DNA of 47,864 bases from Candidatus Tantalella remota (lineage in GTDB: Bacteria > Omnitrophota > Gorgyraeia > Tantalellales > Tantalellaceae). Below, piece after piece: positions 25,066 through 34,022 of the stretch. A program made the position numbers and the translations under genes. The stretch is taken from assembly GCA_030765685.1 (NCBI GenBank), contig JAVCCB010000029.1, positions 1 to 47,864 on the forward strand, written 5' to 3'. Each line of letters starts with the position of its first letter. Positions within the stretch are counted from its first letter, which is position 1. The notes under the pieces were generated by a model. It was given only the letters and a program-made list of their open reading frames with translations. It ran no database searches and had not been told where the DNA came from.

Positions 25066-26676
25066 TTATATTCCCCACACAGGATCTTTGACCGTGCCGG
25101 AGAGGCGGCTCTTGGATACAAATTTACCCAGGTTTATTACGGTGTTCCGGATGGCGGTCTGCCAGTCTTCGTCTTCCTGCGGGTCGGTGTCCCGGATGAA
25201 ACTCTGAAAATTAAAATCCAGATTTCCGTCAAAGTCCACGTACCCTTCAGAGGTTATGTACATGTCATCGCTCAGAAAGGTAAGATCGTCCGTCGTTATA
25301 TGGCGGTCTTTTATTTCAAAATCCATAAAGGCCTGCTCGATATTTTCTCTCGTATCCCAGTTAAACGCGTTCTGCACATTGGAGAACCAGTCTCCCAAAA
25401 GGGGAGTAGCGATCGGCATGGTGCCCAGGTTGGCGTCGCTTACAGTCACGCTTCCATGTCCGAGTGCCGTTTCCGGATAGAGGGAAGAACCGGAAAGGGA
25501 CAGATCCGCGTTAAGTGTCCCGAACAACTGCTCTTTGTCATCGGTAACGGCTCTTACAAAACTTCCAAGGTCCATATTGTTTATGACAGTTCTTAAGGTG
25601 TAAGGGGAATTTTTTTTCAGAAAGTCCACTTCGAGTGTGCATAAAAGAGTACCCCTGTAGATGGTGCCGTTGATAAGCGGCGCGGTAAGTATCCCTTTAT
25701 CCAGGGAAAATTTTCCCGTTATCTCAGGGATGAGAATATTGTCTATCCGTATATTTTCCGCGGCAGTAGTCGCGGTTGCCGAACATTTTTCGAGGGAGAG
25801 CCCTGTGCAGTTAAAGAAGAGGCTGGAAGAGAGCTTGCCGGATACAGTATGGTCCCGTGCGAGTTTTCCCGCTTCTCCGGGCAGCTGGGCGAAAGAGGTG
25901 AGATCTGTTTCGACCGTACCGGACATGGACAGCGCGGGTTCTGAGGAGTATATGCCTGAGACTTCTCCCTTAAGGTCAAAATAGAAGACCTGATATATCC
26001 CGGACAGGGACGATATTTCCAGGGCTGTTTCGGTCTTAGCAATATCTATTGATAGGTTCAGGTCCTCAGAGCGCAGCGAAAGATCGTATTTGTTTACGGC
26101 GAGCCGGGAAAACCCCAGCAGGTACGCGTCCTCGTTATATGTGAAATGCAGTTTCCCTGAGGGAATGGTCATATTGTCTACGTCCAGGACCCCAAATACA
26201 TCGTTCAATCTTACATTCCTGGCCGCGACGCGTCCTTCGATAACGGAAACAGAATATACGTGAGCCGGATCCAGAGCCTCTTTAAAAGTTGTGCCGGCCC
26301 GGGAAAGAGTACGTACGGTGGCGTCACTCAGACTGTGATCTGTGTATAATCCCGATAGTTCTATGATGGTTTTCAGCTGTTTATCACGGATGAGTAACGG
26401 TATGTCTATCGTCACGGTCATGTCGGTTATCCGAGCGACCAGTTTATCTTTTTCGTCCTTTTCATATATCCTTACGTTTCCCACTGTTACAGCTTGAAGG
26501 GGAACATATTTTATCGATCCCACGGAGACGCTATAGTCGGATAGAGTCGAGATCTTCGCGGCAAGACGCGTTTTAAGTTCTTCATGTATTTTTGTATAGT
26601 TAAGCTGAAAGAATACTGACGCGGCGAAAGCTGCCAGGACGATGAGAAGGAAAATCACTTTGAGGAATTTAAACAT
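25066..26676 (-). CDS. AsmA-like membrane-anchored protein
   Basis: A 536-residue protein with one N-terminal membrane segment (residues about 4-24) and a long beta-rich body, ending in SRLSGTVKDPVWGI. This layout and the SGTVxxP close match the AsmA/TamB-like superfamily of proteins that span the periplasm and move lipids to the outer membrane, which argues for a double-membrane cell. Exact subfamily unknown. It is on the minus strand, isolated, and flanked on both sides by GTTTACAGTTAACAG-type intergenic words (25020-25060 and 26727-26758). Confidence 0.72.
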   Translation of the reverse strand: MFKFLKVIFLLIVLAAFAASVFFQLNYTKIHEELKTRLAAKISTLSDYSVSVGSIKYVPLQAVTVGNVRIYEKDEKDKLVARITDMTVTIDIPLLIRDKQLKTIIELSGLYTDHSLSDATVRTLSRAGTTFKEALDPAHVYSVSVIEGRVAARNVRLNDVFGVLDVDNMTIPSGKLHFTYNEDAYLLGFSRLAVNKYDLSLRSEDLNLSIDIAKTETALEISSLSGIYQVFYFDLKGEVSGIYSSEPALSMSGTVETDLTSFAQLPGEAGKLARDHTVSGKLSSSLFFNCTGLSLEKCSATATTAAENIRIDNILIPEITGKFSLDKGILTAPLINGTIYRGTLLCTLEVDFLKKNSPYTLRTVINNMDLGSFVRAVTDDKEQLFGTLNADLSLSGSSLYPETALGHGSVTVSDANLGTMPIATPLLGDWFSNVQNAFNWDTRENIEQAFMDFEIKDRHITTDDLTFLSDDMYITSEGYVDFDGNLDFNFQSFIRDTDPQEDEDWQTAIRNTVINLGKFVSKSRLSGTVKDPVWGI

Positions 26677-26854
26677 GATTCGTAATTATATCATATGGGT
26701 GGAGTAGGAGCAAATCGTAGAGAATGTGAACAGTAAACGGTAAACAGTGAACAGTTAGCAGGGAATTGAGAATAGGGAATGGTGAGGGCTTTGAATTTAT
26801 CATTGACTAAATACCCATAACTAAATAGAATAGTAGCTCAACATTCAGTTTTGT

Positions 26855-26931
26855 GGTGGGCGTAGCTCAGTTGGTAGAGCGCCTGACTGTGGCTCAGGCT
26901 GTCGTGGGTTCAACCCCCATCGCTCACCCCA
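26855..26931 (+). tRNA. tRNA-His (GTG)
   Basis: Full cloverleaf with GTGGGCG/CGCTCAC acceptor, G at -1, anticodon GTG in CTGACTGTGGCTCAG, T-loop GTTCAAC and encoded CCA. First of a four-tRNA cluster. Confidence 0.95.
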
Positions 26932-26979
26932 TTTTTTTCATAGTGCGAAAGTAGCTTTGTTTTTCACCTTAAAATCTGG

Positions 26980-27057
26980 CGGGAAGTGGCGCAGCTTGGC
27001 TAGCGTACCTGCTTTGGGAGCAGGGGGTCGTGGGTTCGAATCCCACCTTCCCGACCA
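26980..27057 (+). tRNA. tRNA-Pro (TGG)
   Basis: CGGGAAG/CTTCCCG acceptor, anticodon TGG in CTGCTTTGGGAGCAG, T-loop GTTCGAAT and encoded CCA. Its 3' end plus 12 bp is duplicated downstream at 27255-27287. Confidence 0.95.
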
Positions 27058-27287
27058 TAAACCATTGTTTTTTTTATTAATTTACTAAACGGCGTGGGAT
27101 TCGAGGGGAGCCACTGAGCCTTTAGTAAAAGGAGTTTTTGAGCTGGCGAAAAAGCGACAACATGCGAAGTGGCGGGTGGCCGACCGGAGGGCGTGAGTAT
27201 TGTCTGATACGAGCGATAGCGAGGATCAGTAAAGTAATAAAAGCCCGAAGGCGCCGAATCCCACCTTCCCGACCATAAACCATTGTT
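27037..27287. repeat. 33-bp direct repeat of the tRNA-Pro 3' end flanking 185 bp
   Basis: Bases 27037-27069 (tRNA-Pro 3' end and the following ATAAACCATTGTT) recur exactly at 27255-27287. The interval holds no gene and is rich in GTGGGATTCGAG and GAGCGATAGCGAGGATC words. It looks like attL/attR of a lost integrated element or a local duplication. Confidence 0.8.
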
Positions 27288-27299
27288 CTTTCATACCGC

Positions 27300-27383
27300 G
27301 CGGATGTGGCGGAATTGGCAGACGCGCTGGCCTTAGGAGCCAGTGGTTTTACCGTGGGGGTTCGAGTCCCTCCATCCGCACCA
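27300..27383 (+). tRNA. tRNA-Leu (TAG)
   Basis: Long-variable-arm tRNA with GCGGATG/CATCCGC acceptor, anticodon TAG in CTGGCCTTAGGAGCCAG and encoded CCA. Confidence 0.95.
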
Positions 27384-27475
27384 GCTTTCGCCTTCCTATT
27401 TTTATATTATCTGGCTTCCGCCTACGCCAAGGCTACGGCGGACAGGTCAGCTGGCAGGCCATAGATTATAAACGC

Positions 27476-27552
27476 GCGCCCGTAGCTCAATTGGATAGAG
27501 CATCTGCCTTCTAAGCAGAGGGTAGCAGGTTCGAATCCTGCCGGGCGTGCCA
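27476..27552 (+). tRNA. tRNA-Arg (TCT)
   Basis: GCGCCCG/CGGGCGT acceptor (one G-U pair), anticodon TCT in CTGCCTTCTAAGCAG, T-loop GTTCGAAT and encoded CCA. Last of the cluster. Confidence 0.95.
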
Positions 27553-27556
27553 GTTT

Positions 27557-27586
27557 AAAAACCCACCTTTTGGTGGGTTTTTTTTG
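27557..27586 (+). terminator. Rho-independent terminator of the tRNA cluster
   Basis: AAAACCCACC, a TTTT loop, GGTGGG and a run of eight or more T follow directly after tRNA-Arg. Confidence 0.9.
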
Positions 27587-27611
27587 TGCCCGAAATCTTT
27601 ATTATGTCAAG

Positions 27612-27869
27612 CGTTGATCGGTTGCGTCTTTGGAATCGTGAGAGGGTTTCCGGTTAGGGCGGAACCATAACCCAGCAATATTAGATTTCTCGACTATGTG
27701 CCCCTTTGGGGCACTCCGCTCGAAATGGCAGAAGTGCTGTCATCCCGAGCGACCCCTGCTGCTGCTTTGCGCAGCAAAGCGCGGGGGGAGTCGAGGGATC
27801 TCACAGGCGCCCATGGTTTAACCGCCACCCTTTAACGACAGACGATTCGATAGCCGTAACCCTTCAACG
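27612..27869. repeat. MITE-like element, copy 2, with nested insertion
   Basis: Ends CGTTGATCGGTTGCGTCTTT and the complement of CGTTGAAGGGTTACGGCTAT form an imperfect inverted repeat of about 28 bp. The inner element (27667-27819) is flanked by AACC on both sides at the same place as in copy 1. No transposase is encoded. Confidence 0.8.
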
Positions 27870-28029
27870 TGATCCGAGTTCGTCCCTGAGATCCCGATAT
27901 CCTAGTTCCCGACCCCCCGATTCCCTGATCTCCGATCACTGTTCCATATAAATAATCTGGGATTTTTTGGCGTTGAGGAGTATAATTATCTTCTATCGGC
28001 AGTGATATAATATTATTATTGAAGGGGGC

Positions 28030-28485
28030 ATGATGAAGACTTTGGTGATATGCGAATCGGTACATCACGGTAATACTCAAAAAATAGCCCAGGCGATGGC
28101 AGGGGAACTGGAGGCTGAAGTTAAAAGGGCGGTAGAGGTTGATCCCGCTGACCTGGTTTCTTATGACCTCATAGGGTTCGGTTCCGGTATATATTTTGCC
28201 AAGCATCATGGCGCTATATTCGATCTCTTGAGCAGGCTTGAGGGACTTAATAAGAAGGTATTTATATTTTCGACCGCCGCGGTCCTCTTTACTCCTTTTT
28301 TTCACAGAGCTATAAAGAAGAGATTAAGGGAGGTGGGTGGAGACATAGTCGGGGAGTTCTCCTGTGTGGGGTATGATACTTACGGCATACCCCGGCCCGT
28401 AGGAGGTATACACAAGGGAAGGCCGAACGCGGAGGATATCGGGAATGCCAGGGATTTTGCCAGATCACTTAGCGGTGTGGGATAA
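28030..28485 (+). CDS. Flavodoxin-family protein
   Basis: A 151-residue flavodoxin-like protein. The FMN phosphate loop is visible as ESVHHGNTQKIA, and IGFGSGIYFAKHHG and FSTAAVLF are the other binding loops. Flavodoxins carry electrons between redox enzymes at low potential, and this one precedes a radical SAM gene two genes away, which often needs such a donor; that link is inference. A GAAGGGGG site precedes the ATG. Confidence 0.88.
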   Translation: MMKTLVICESVHHGNTQKIAQAMAGELEAEVKRAVEVDPADLVSYDLIGFGSGIYFAKHHGAIFDLLSRLEGLNKKVFIFSTAAVLFTPFFHRAIKKRLREVGGDIVGEFSCVGYDTYGIPRPVGGIHKGRPNAEDIGNARDFARSLSGVG

Positions 28486-28518
28486 AATAAGAGGAAACCG
28501 GATAATGGAGGGAACGCG

Positions 28519-29148
28519 ATGAAAAAAATATTATTGGCCGGCGGCATTTTTCTTTTTATGTGTGTTGTATTTTCAGGACAGTCTTATTCCCAGACCATGG
28601 ACGAGATCCGGGCCGAAGCCAAGGCCCAGGCCAGAAGCGAGCTGGGACTTAGCGCGACTTCGACAAATACAAAGGTCGATCGGGCGCATGAGATCCCCGC
28701 GCGCAGGAAGGGAACAAAGCTTAACCTTAAGGCGTTCTCTCCGGAGAACCTTGACGTCGATATAGTCCTTAAGGCCATCATAGTGCTCATGTTTCTCGCG
28801 TTCATCCCTGCCGTTATCGCTAATTTTAAGGGGAGGAATTTCTTTCTATGGTGGATACTCGGCGTATTGTTCTTTATCTTTACCCTGCCGGTAATACTCC
28901 TCTTGAAGAAAAAAGAAGGCAAGACGGCGTCTAAGGACTCCTCCGCTGGTGAAGAAGACTCCGGCAGTACGGTATCGGAACAGGAAGGGCCTGTCAGTTC
29001 ACTCGGGAGTGACGGAGGTGAACCGGAGGATCGTACAGCGATCGATGTATACGAAAAAATAGAAAGACTCGCCGCGCTAAAAGAGAAAGGCGTCATATCT
29101 CAGGAAGAGTTCGATAGTAAGAAAAAAGAACTTCTCGACAGGATATGA
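28519..29148 (+). CDS. Exported membrane protein with C-terminal SHOCT domain
   Basis: A 209-residue protein with an N-terminal signal segment (residues about 4-24), two membrane helices (about 84-102 and 108-126), a Ser/Glu-rich linker and a C-terminal SHOCT domain (VYEKIERLAALKEKGVISQ, EEFDSKKKELL). SHOCT is a short oligomerisation module. Function unknown. It is 33 bp after the flavodoxin gene and 14 bp before the radical SAM gene. Confidence 0.75.
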   Translation: MKKILLAGGIFLFMCVVFSGQSYSQTMDEIRAEAKAQARSELGLSATSTNTKVDRAHEIPARRKGTKLNLKAFSPENLDVDIVLKAIIVLMFLAFIPAVIANFKGRNFFLWWILGVLFFIFTLPVILLLKKKEGKTASKDSSAGEEDSGSTVSEQEGPVSSLGSDGGEPEDRTAIDVYEKIERLAALKEKGVISQEEFDSKKKELLDRI

Positions 29149-29162
29149 CACTCTGGGACTGA

Positions 29163-30569
29163 ATGAGCATTACGGATAATAGAGAGACAGTACGACAGAT
29201 CGAAGAGAAGGTCACCGCCGCCTCTCCCATAAGGTTGGGTGTGAACAAAAAGAACGAGCTTGTTCGCCTGGTCTATGAGATATGCCGGTCTAAAAATATC
29301 ACATATGATGAGGCGATGGAACTTGCCGGTGTCGACAGTATCATCAAAAAAGGGAAAAACGGTTTTTTTCACGGTCTTAAACAAGCATTGCTGGATATAA
29401 GGTACCCTTCTTCCGGAAGCGCGGATGATCCGCATATCATGCCGTTGAAAATTAGTGACGGAAGCCGTGAATGCGAGCAATGGGGCCGTTCGCTCAGGCC
29501 CAAGAACATCTATGTCGAAGAGAGCGCCCGCGACCTGCCATGGACGAACTCATTTCTTAAGAATTTTCCCGAAGCGAAGGTAGAGGTAGCGCCGGACCTC
29601 AGGGCTCTGACGGCCGGAGAGAAAGGCGGAGATCCTGTTGATGTTTACGGCCGCCGCGGGGAGAATCTGTTCGTCGTCAAGAGAGGACACACTTTCATAA
29701 AGGAGTGTCCGTGTACTAAAAGCGCCAGGCGATGCGGATACTGGATACTGAATATAGGATTCGGCTGTCCCATAGACTGTTCGTACTGTTATCTGCAACA
29801 ATACAGCAACGTTTCGGGAATGGTTTTTCCGGCGAATGTGGAGGATTATTACGGCGCGATAGAAGAGTTTGACCGGAAAGTAAAAGGACTTACCAGGATC
29901 GGAACGGGCGAATTTACAGATTCACTCGCGCTTGATAAATATACGGAATATTCGGCCATGCTCATACCTTTCTTCGGGGATATGAAAAATCTTATTCTTG
30001 AACTTAAGACCAAGGTGTCGGAGGTGGACAATGTCCTGGGATGCGAGCCGAACGAGAACGTCGTCGTTTCCTGGTCGATGAATACGCGTTTCATAGCCGA
30101 CGAGTACGAAAAGGGCGGTGCTTCTATCGACGAGAGGCTGTCGGCGGCTCTTGCCATCGCGCGCAGGGGATATAATATCGGTTTCCATTTTGATCCTATC
30201 GTATATTATGAAGGATGGGAAGAAGAATATAGAAGCATAGTGGAAGAGATCTTTTCGCACGAAGAGATCTGTAAAAAAACAGCGTGGATAAGCCTGGGAA
30301 CGCTCAGGTATACGCCGGGTCTAAAGCAGGTTGCCGAACAGCGGTTTTCGGATAACCGCATATTTTATTGCGGAGAGTTCTTTTCAGATGTCGACGAAAA
30401 GATGAGGTATCAGAGGGAATTGCGCGTAGAAATGTATAACAAGATGACAGGTTGGATAAGGTCGTTTACTAAAGAATGCTGGATATATCTTTGTATGGAA
30501 CCGGAGGATGTTTGGAAAAGTACGGATATTAAAGAAGAAGACCGTTCTTTTCGCTGGTATCCGGGATAA
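29163..30569 (+). CDS. Spore photoproduct lyase-family radical SAM protein
   Basis: A 468-residue protein whose core has CPCTKSARRCGYWILNIG and the cluster motif GCPIDCSYCYLQQY (Cys202, Cys206, Cys209), the pattern of the SPL/SplB family. True SplB repairs the spore photoproduct in DNA, but relatives occur in non-sporing bacteria with unknown substrates. The first 170 residues are an extra N-terminal region not seen in short SplB proteins. It lies 14 bp after the SHOCT gene. Confidence 0.85.
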   Translation: MSITDNRETVRQIEEKVTAASPIRLGVNKKNELVRLVYEICRSKNITYDEAMELAGVDSIIKKGKNGFFHGLKQALLDIRYPSSGSADDPHIMPLKISDGSRECEQWGRSLRPKNIYVEESARDLPWTNSFLKNFPEAKVEVAPDLRALTAGEKGGDPVDVYGRRGENLFVVKRGHTFIKECPCTKSARRCGYWILNIGFGCPIDCSYCYLQQYSNVSGMVFPANVEDYYGAIEEFDRKVKGLTRIGTGEFTDSLALDKYTEYSAMLIPFFGDMKNLILELKTKVSEVDNVLGCEPNENVVVSWSMNTRFIADEYEKGGASIDERLSAALAIARRGYNIGFHFDPIVYYEGWEEEYRSIVEEIFSHEEICKKTAWISLGTLRYTPGLKQVAEQRFSDNRIFYCGEFFSDVDEKMRYQRELRVEMYNKMTGWIRSFTKECWIYLCMEPEDVWKSTDIKEEDRSFRWYPG

Positions 30570-30580
30570 AAGGAGGGGAT

Positions 30581-31258
30581 ATGTGGTACAGATCATTGCT
30601 GGTTTTTGTTTTTATTATGATGTTAGCGCAGGGCGTAGTCGCGGCTGGTGAGGTGGTGAAACTACCAAAACCCGTTCTTGAGGGCGGGATGTCGGTTGAG
30701 CAGGCCATATATGAGCGTCGGTCCGTGAGAAGTTTTTCTGCGGAGGGTTTATCTCTAAATGATGTTTCGCAGTTGCTCTGGGCTGCCGGCGGGCAGACCG
30801 TCGACGGCATTACGGGGCCGACGCGAGCCTATGCTTCAGCCGGAGGTATATACCCGCTGGACATTTATCTGGTCGTCGGGAAAGTAGAGATCATAAGTCC
30901 GGGGATATACCGTTATGACTGGAAAGAGCATTCACTGAACATGGTAGCTGAAGGCGACAAACGCCAGGAGCTTGCGGAGGCTGCCATGGGACAGTCTATG
31001 ATAAAGAACGCGCCGGTGACTATTGTTCTCACAGTAGAACCTCAGAAGGTATTCAGCCGGTACGGAGACAGGGGAGTTTCGCGGTACATATCTATGGACG
31101 CGGGACACTTGGGGCAGAACGTGTCCCTTGAAGCGCAAAGCCTGGGGCTTGGTACGGTAATGGTAGGCGCGTTCATGGATAAGGAAGTGATGAAGGTGAT
31201 GGATCTCAAGAAAGAAATGCCGATTTACATCATTCCGGTAGGGCATGCGGGGGAGTAA
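30581..31258 (+). CDS. SagB-type nitroreductase-fold protein, exported
   Basis: A 225-residue protein: a signal peptide (residues about 1-22, cleavage near VVAAG) followed by a nitroreductase/SagB-ThcOx domain. ERRSVRSFS provides the FMN phosphate contacts, ASAGGIYPLDIYLV and GHLGQNVSLEAQSLGLGT the typical later blocks. FMN oxidoreductases of this group oxidise peptide azolines or reduce small molecules; the exported form has unknown substrates. It follows the SPL gene by 11 bp. Confidence 0.87.
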   Translation: MWYRSLLVFVFIMMLAQGVVAAGEVVKLPKPVLEGGMSVEQAIYERRSVRSFSAEGLSLNDVSQLLWAAGGQTVDGITGPTRAYASAGGIYPLDIYLVVGKVEIISPGIYRYDWKEHSLNMVAEGDKRQELAEAAMGQSMIKNAPVTIVLTVEPQKVFSRYGDRGVSRYISMDAGHLGQNVSLEAQSLGLGTVMVGAFMDKEVMKVMDLKKEMPIYIIPVGHAGE

Positions 31259-31289
31259 GAGGGATAAGGGTTAAAGGATAAGGGTTAAG

Positions 31290-31382
31290 GGTTGCGTCTA
31301 TCGAATCGTCTGTCGTTAAAGGGTGGCGGTTCAGCCCCAACCGTAAACTCTCTAACGATTCCAAAGACGTAACCGATCAACG
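31290..31382 (-). repeat. MITE-like element, copy 3, short form without insertion
   Basis: Reverse-oriented copy with ends matching 10641 and 27612 copies, but the GAACC-GCCACC junction is intact (no inner element). It ends 9 bp before the DUF1704 start codon and may therefore affect that gene's leader. Confidence 0.8.
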
Positions 31383-31391
31383 ATAAACGAT

Positions 31392-32492
31392 ATGGATATA
31401 TACGAAGTCGATAAACAAATAAGCGAGATGTCCGGAGAAATAGATTTTTATACGCTCTTGACTCCGGTCAATAAAAAGCAGGAGGAAGAGAAGTTCTTCT
31501 CGGCGCTTCAGCGTGGTGACGTGTATAACCCTGTTTTTGAATATTGTGACAGACGTCTGGAATGGACGGTTGAACCTTTTGAGGCGATGCGCTTGGCCTT
31601 GGGCTCTGGGGGCGACGCGGAAGATCTTTTGCGGAGTAAGGTAGATTTTTTATCCGTGCAGGTAGAACTTTTAAACGCGGCTGATCCCGGGTTTATCGAG
31701 GCTGCCGTAAAACTGCACGGCATCCCGGATGAAGAAAGCCTGAAAAAGGCGCGCTCCATACTCGATGGGAGCAGGGAAGAATCATATGTTTTTCCGGAAG
31801 AAAGCGTATCTCCGGAAGAAATGGTGTCGATAATGCGGGCGGAACTGGAAGCCGAAGGAATAGACTGGCAGTGCGTGTTGAGCGACAGGATAGTCCCGAA
31901 GATAACCGTCTCTGGTAAAGATCATACCATCTACGTGAACTCGCGTATTAAATATACTCCCCAGGAGATCGAGCGCCTGAAGGTGCATGAGATAAAGGTC
32001 CACATCTATCGCGGCGTTAACGGAGCCATGCAGCCGTTGAGGATATTTGCCGAAGGATTGGCCGGATACAATGAGACCGAAGAAGGCCTGGCTATAGTGG
32101 CGGAGGAGGCATCGGGATGTCTGCGCGAGGATACCCGGCAGATGAAGCTTTATGCCGGCAGAGCTTTGTGCGCAGATCTCTGCATGAAAAACGGGTTCTA
32201 TGAGACTTTTAACGCCTTGAGAGAATTTTTCCCCGATGATATAGCGTACCGGCTGACCGAACGCGGGAAGAGAGGGCTTACCGATACTTCAGCTAAAGGT
32301 GGCCTTACGAAAGGGTTTCATTACATAAGCGGATGGCTAAGGACGCAGAAGTTTGTTGAACGAGGTGGCGATTTGAGTATACTGTATGTAGGAAAAACGG
32401 GTGTGGACGATGTCGATGTCGTGAACAGGTTGCTTAAAGAGGGGATACTTAAACCTCCGCGGCATGTTCCGGAATTTATAGGGAAAAAATAA
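31392..32492 (+). CDS. DUF1704 / QEGLA-motif minigluzincin-type protein
   Basis: A 366-residue member of the DUF1704 family (bacterial proteins named for a QEGLA motif; the eukaryotic relative MATCAP is a tubulin tyrosine carboxypeptidase). The zinc motif HEIKVH is at residues 199-204 and the downstream Glu in NETEEGLA at 227-234, where the usual Q is E. This makes a metallopeptidase activity plausible. It opens an operon with two ATP-grasp-type genes. The ATG has no visible ribosome binding site and follows a MITE copy closely. Confidence 0.85.
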   Translation: MDIYEVDKQISEMSGEIDFYTLLTPVNKKQEEEKFFSALQRGDVYNPVFEYCDRRLEWTVEPFEAMRLALGSGGDAEDLLRSKVDFLSVQVELLNAADPGFIEAAVKLHGIPDEESLKKARSILDGSREESYVFPEESVSPEEMVSIMRAELEAEGIDWQCVLSDRIVPKITVSGKDHTIYVNSRIKYTPQEIERLKVHEIKVHIYRGVNGAMQPLRIFAEGLAGYNETEEGLAIVAEEASGCLREDTRQMKLYAGRALCADLCMKNGFYETFNALREFFPDDIAYRLTERGKRGLTDTSAKGGLTKGFHYISGWLRTQKFVERGGDLSILYVGKTGVDDVDVVNRLLKEGILKPPRHVPEFIGKK

Positions 32493-32498
32493 AAAATA

Positions 32499-32560
32499 AA
32501 GGTTTAGGTCAAGGTTAAGCAACTGTGGTTGCTCGACCTAAATCTCGACCTTAACCTGAA
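32499..32560. repeat. Intergenic hairpin before the ATP-grasp gene
   Basis: TAGGTC and GCAAC pair with GTTGC and GACCTA around a TGTG loop; AAGGTTAAG and CTTAACC words add a second possible stem. It belongs to the same word family as 24941-25006. Confidence 0.55.
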
Positions 32561-32573
32561 TCTGTGGTTTATT

Positions 32574-34022
32574 ATGAAGAATACAGGCGCGTATTTAAGA
32601 AAAAAATACGGCAGGTGGGGCTGGATGGGGCAGCGTACCCATGACGCGGACGGTATCAACAGGGTGCTCCCTCTGGATTTTGTGATCAGTTGCGATCATG
32701 GCGCGGAGATACCGTATTTTTTCAGGGAAGAAGACGTTTTTTCCGTCGAAAAAGAAGGAAAAATACGCAGGGACTGGTCCAATGAAGACCTTAAAACCAG
32801 CCTTAACGGTTCGATAGGCAGAAGGGTCTTCGACAGGTTCAACAGTTATTCCGAAGGTATTAACCTTCTCTGCTACCGTTCCGTAAGGAAACTTGAAAGA
32901 CCGGGCGGGAAGCTTCAGCGCGTTCCGAGGATATACGCCATGCCGGAAAAACTTAAGAGACATTTTGATAACAAACTGCTTCTTCGCAGGAACCTCGCGG
33001 CCCTGTCTTTGCCGCAAATACCCGGATTTATTGAAAGGCCGGGCAGGATAACTTTCGATAGGTTGCGAAAAGAACTTTCTCTTCCTTTTGTCGTACAGTT
33101 TCCCTACGGATCAAGCGGAAGTTCCACGTTCATAATAAGGCGGGAAAAGGGCTACGACGCTTTGGTACGGTCCCATCCCGAAGACCAGGCGGTCATGTCG
33201 CGGTATATAGACGGTTTTTCGCTTAATATGAACGCGGTGACGGTGTCGCGCGGAAGCGGCGTTAAAGTCTTCGCGTCGGTACCCTCGGTCCAGATAACAG
33301 GGATTCCCGAGTGCAGCAACTTTGAATCCACTTTTTGCGGTAATGATTATGCCGCGGCGAAATGGGTGGACAAGGGTATAGTGAAGGACGTGCAGTCTCA
33401 GATCAAGGTCGTCGGGGAATGGATGGCCGAGAAGGGGTTTCGCGGCGTTTTCGGTATGGATTTCATGGTGACCGGCGGAAAGGTTTATCCGGTTGAGATC
33501 AATCCGAGATTCCAGAACTCCACGTCGCTTTATACTGTCCTAAGCACTATCGCAAAATCCTGCAGGTGGACGCCGTTCATGCTTCACATAGCCGAATTTC
33601 TTCAGGCTGAAGACGAAGTGATGCGCAAATACGCGTCTGGGTTTCCGGAAGACGGCCTGATGTGTCCGGTAAAAGGGAGTCAGGTGATATTGCATAACAA
33701 GATGAAAAGGCGCAGGGTGACCGGAGAGCTGGAACCGGGGATATACAGGTCCGACGGAGGCGAGCTGTCGTTTGTCCGGCACGCGGCGTCTCTGGCAGAC
33801 TGCGAGAGCGAGAGGGACATCCTGATAACATGCGGTGTGCCGGGTAAAGGCACTGTTGTAGAACCCAACGCGCCTGTTTGCAAGGTCCAGTTATTGAAGA
33901 ATATCATAGATCCTTCAAACCTGCAGTACCTCACCGCGGAAGGACGTGAAATAGTCAAGGATGTGTACAGAAAACTTAACTTAAAAACCGTAAGAAAAAC
34001 CGAAATGGCGGGCGCTGCATGA
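32574..34022 (+). CDS. ATP-grasp domain protein
   Basis: About 482 residues. The ATP-grasp fold is visible in FVVQFPYGSSGSSTFII (phosphate loop), VMSRYIDGFSLNMNAV, and GMDFMVTGGKVYPVEINPRF, which carries the Mg-binding Glu and Asn. ATP-grasp enzymes join a carboxylate to an amine or thiol. The ATG at 32574 is chosen because the upstream frame is made of the intergenic hairpin repeat. Its stop overlaps the next gene by four bases (ATGA), so the two are coupled. Substrate unknown. Confidence 0.86.
   Translation: MKNTGAYLRKKYGRWGWMGQRTHDADGINRVLPLDFVISCDHGAEIPYFFREEDVFSVEKEGKIRRDWSNEDLKTSLNGSIGRRVFDRFNSYSEGINLLCYRSVRKLERPGGKLQRVPRIYAMPEKLKRHFDNKLLLRRNLAALSLPQIPGFIERPGRITFDRLRKELSLPFVVQFPYGSSGSSTFIIRREKGYDALVRSHPEDQAVMSRYIDGFSLNMNAVTVSRGSGVKVFASVPSVQITGIPECSNFESTFCGNDYAAAKWVDKGIVKDVQSQIKVVGEWMAEKGFRGVFGMDFMVTGGKVYPVEINPRFQNSTSLYTVLSTIAKSCRWTPFMLHIAEFLQAEDEVMRKYASGFPEDGLMCPVKGSQVILHNKMKRRRVTGELEPGIYRSDGGELSFVRHAASLADCESERDILITCGVPGKGTVVEPNAPVCKVQLLKNIIDPSNLQYLTAEGREIVKDVYRKLNLKTVRKTEMAGAA

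Noticed and set aside
32529-32573. Earlier start of the ATP-grasp gene
   Set aside because: The extra residues are encoded by the intergenic hairpin repeat and have no ribosome binding site.
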